A DNA stretch of 64,000 nucleotides, from NCBI RefSeq assembly GCF_003369795.1, contig NZ_CP026730.1, positions 1,426,001 through 1,490,000 of the forward strand. Direction: 5' to 3'. Both the position numbers and the translations under genes were made by a program. This DNA comes from Streptomyces sp. CB09001. Its GTDB lineage: Bacteria; Actinomycetota; Actinomycetes; Streptomycetales; Streptomycetaceae. The notes below the pieces were generated by a model that was given only the letters and a program-made list of their open reading frames with translations, ran no database searches and was not told the DNA's origin. Below are positions 60,747 to 64,000 of this stretch, piece by piece; the stretch's first letter is position 1; each line of letters opens with the position of its first letter.

Positions 60747-62202
60747 TCAGACCGTGAGAGCGCGGTCGGTCGGGCGGATCGGGGCCGGCAGTTCGCTGGC
60801 TCCGGTCAGGAAGCGGTCGGCGCCGCGCGCTGCCGAGCGGCCCTCGGCGATCGCCCAGACGATGAGCGACTGGCCGCGGCCGGCGTCACCGGCGACGAAC
60901 ACACCCGGCACATTGGTCTGGAAGTCGGCGTCCCGGGCGATGTTACCCCGTTCGTCGAGCTCCAGGCCGAACTGGTCGACGAGACCGTTCTCCCTGTCGG
61001 TGCCGGTGAAGCCCATGGCGAGGGTGACCAGCTGGGCCGGGATCTTCCGCTCGGTGCCCGGCTTCGACGTGAGCTTCCCGTCGACGAACTCGACCTCGCT
61101 CATGTGCAGCCACTGGACGTTGCCGTCCTCGTCGCCCTCGAAGTGGGTGGTGGAGACGGCGTAGACCCGCTCGCCGCCCTCCTCGTGGGCGCTGGTGACC
61201 TTGTACAGCATCGGGAAGGTCGGCCACGGCTGGCGCACCGCGTCCCGCTCCTCGCCCGGCCGGGGCATGATCTCCAGCTGGGTGACGGAGGCCGCGCCCT
61301 GGCGGTGGGCGGTGCCCACGCAGTCGGCGCCGGTGTCGCCGCCGCCGATGACGACGACGTGCTTGCCCTCGGCGGTGACGGGGGCGGTGACGTAGTCGCC
61401 CTCCTGGACCTTGTTGGACAGGGGCAGGTACTCCATCGCCTGGTAGACGCCCTTGAGTTCCCGGCCGGGTACCGGCAGGTCGCGGGCGGTGGTGGAGCCG
61501 GCGGCGATGACGACGGCGTCGTACCGCTTCCTCAGGTCGGTCGCCTTGAGGTCGCGGCCGATCTCGACGCCGGTGCGGAAGCGGGTGCCCTCCGCGCGCA
61601 TCTGCTCTATGCGCCGGTTGATGTGCCGCTTCTCCATCTTGAACTCGGGGATGCCGTACCGGAGGAGGCCTCCGACGCGGTCCGCGCGCTCGTAGACGGC
61701 GACGGTGTGACCGGCCCGGGTGAGCTGCTGGGCGGCGGCCAGGCCCGCCGGGCCCGAGCCGATGACGGCGACGGTCTTGCCCGACAGGCGCTCGGGGATG
61801 CGCGGGGCGACGTCCCCCGTCTCCCACGCCTTGTCGATGATGGAGACCTCGACGTTCTTGATGGTGACCGGCGGCTGGTTGATGCCGAGCACGCACGCCG
61901 ACTCGCACGGGGCCGGGCACAGGCGGCCGGTGAACTCCGGGAAGTTGTTGGTGGCGTGCAGGCGCTCGGACGCGGCCGACCAGTCCTCGCGGTAGGCGTA
62001 GTCGTTCCACTCGGGGATCAGGTTCCCGAGCGGGCAGCCGTTGTGGCAGAACGGGATGCCGCAGTCCATGCAGCGGCTGGCCTGCTTGCTGATGATCGGC
62101 AGCAGGGAGCCGGGGACGTAGACCTCGTTCCAGTCCTTGACGCGCTCGTCGACGGGGCGGGTCCTGGCGACCTCGCGTCCGTGGTTGAGGAAGCCCTTGG
62201 GA

Positions 62203-62210
<8 letters not shown>
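60747..62210 (-). CDS. gltD: Glutamate synthase (NADPH) small subunit
   Basis: A 487-aa FAD-dependent NADPH oxidoreductase that feeds electrons to GltB for making glutamate from 2-oxoglutarate and glutamine. The N-terminal [4Fe-4S] cysteines are C47, C50, C55 and C59 ([14 protein letters not shown]), then [28 protein letters not shown] and [13 protein letters not shown]. It follows gltB with an 8-bp overlap, so both subunits are made in step. It differs from the paralogue at 6712-8202 throughout but keeps every cofactor motif. ATG at 62210. Confidence 0.95.

Positions 62211-64000
<1,790 letters not shown>

Overview
The window is high-GC actinobacterial DNA and almost certainly a Streptomyces chromosome core region. 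Reasons: GC-biased third positions, many GTG starts, WhiJ-type HTH/DUF397/ATPase genes, an actinobacterial PAC2 protein, and a gene order (rpsA ... polA ... liv operon, ANTAR regulator, pyk ... chitosanase, gltD, gltB) that I recall from the S. coelicolor SCO19xx-SCO20xx region. That correspondence is from memory and was not searched. There are no insertion sequences, phage genes, CRISPR arrays or rRNA genes.

Layout. 0-8 kb: DNA alkylation repair (ogt), a pseudouridine catabolic pair (psuG-psuK), a CorA magnesium channel, a uridine-kinase-like protein, a frameshifted DUF1772 gene and a stand-alone GltD paralogue. 8-12 kb: a WhiJ-like regulatory locus (DUF397, XRE/DUF5753, divergent HATPase) with dyad repeats between the divergent genes, then small unknowns and a DUF899 protein. 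12-22 kb: mostly single genes (amidohydrolase, FUSC transporter, nucleotidyltransferase, RidA, GNAT, proline iminopeptidase, family-5 uracil-DNA glycosylase, S4 protein, DoxX, methyltransferase). 21.5-25.5 kb: TPR, coaE, PAC2 and rpsA, with a clear vegetative promoter and terminator. 25.6-35 kb: a methyltransferase with no normal start codon, HrpB helicase with a tandem-repeat insert, a secreted lytic transglycosylase and polA. 35-45 kb: an FdhF/YdeP molybdoenzyme, thioesterase, two envelope proteins and a complete branched-chain amino acid ABC transporter (SBP, LivH, LivM, LivG, LivF). 45-50 kb: ANTAR response regulator, an unusual short tRNA with anticodon CAA, a decayed homing-endonuclease-like gene, pyk and a Tat-exported 5'-nucleotidase. 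50-53 kb: a siderophore-type pair (amine N-hydroxylase plus PLP decarboxylase), the decarboxylase frameshifted. 53-64 kb: pepN, chorismate mutase, a metalloprotease/SIMPL/vWA/rhomboid group, GH46 chitosanase, then gltD and the 3' part of gltB.

Most of the window is housekeeping metabolism. The most unusual items are the class-I-shaped tRNA(CAA) with its neighbouring LAGLIDADG remnant, the apparent ATC start at 25627, the two single-base frameshifts (near 6418 and 52715), the amplified 39-bp repeat inside hrpB, the double dyad at the WhiJ-like locus and the strong hairpin separating the binding-protein gene from livH. I found no clear wholly new multi-gene system.
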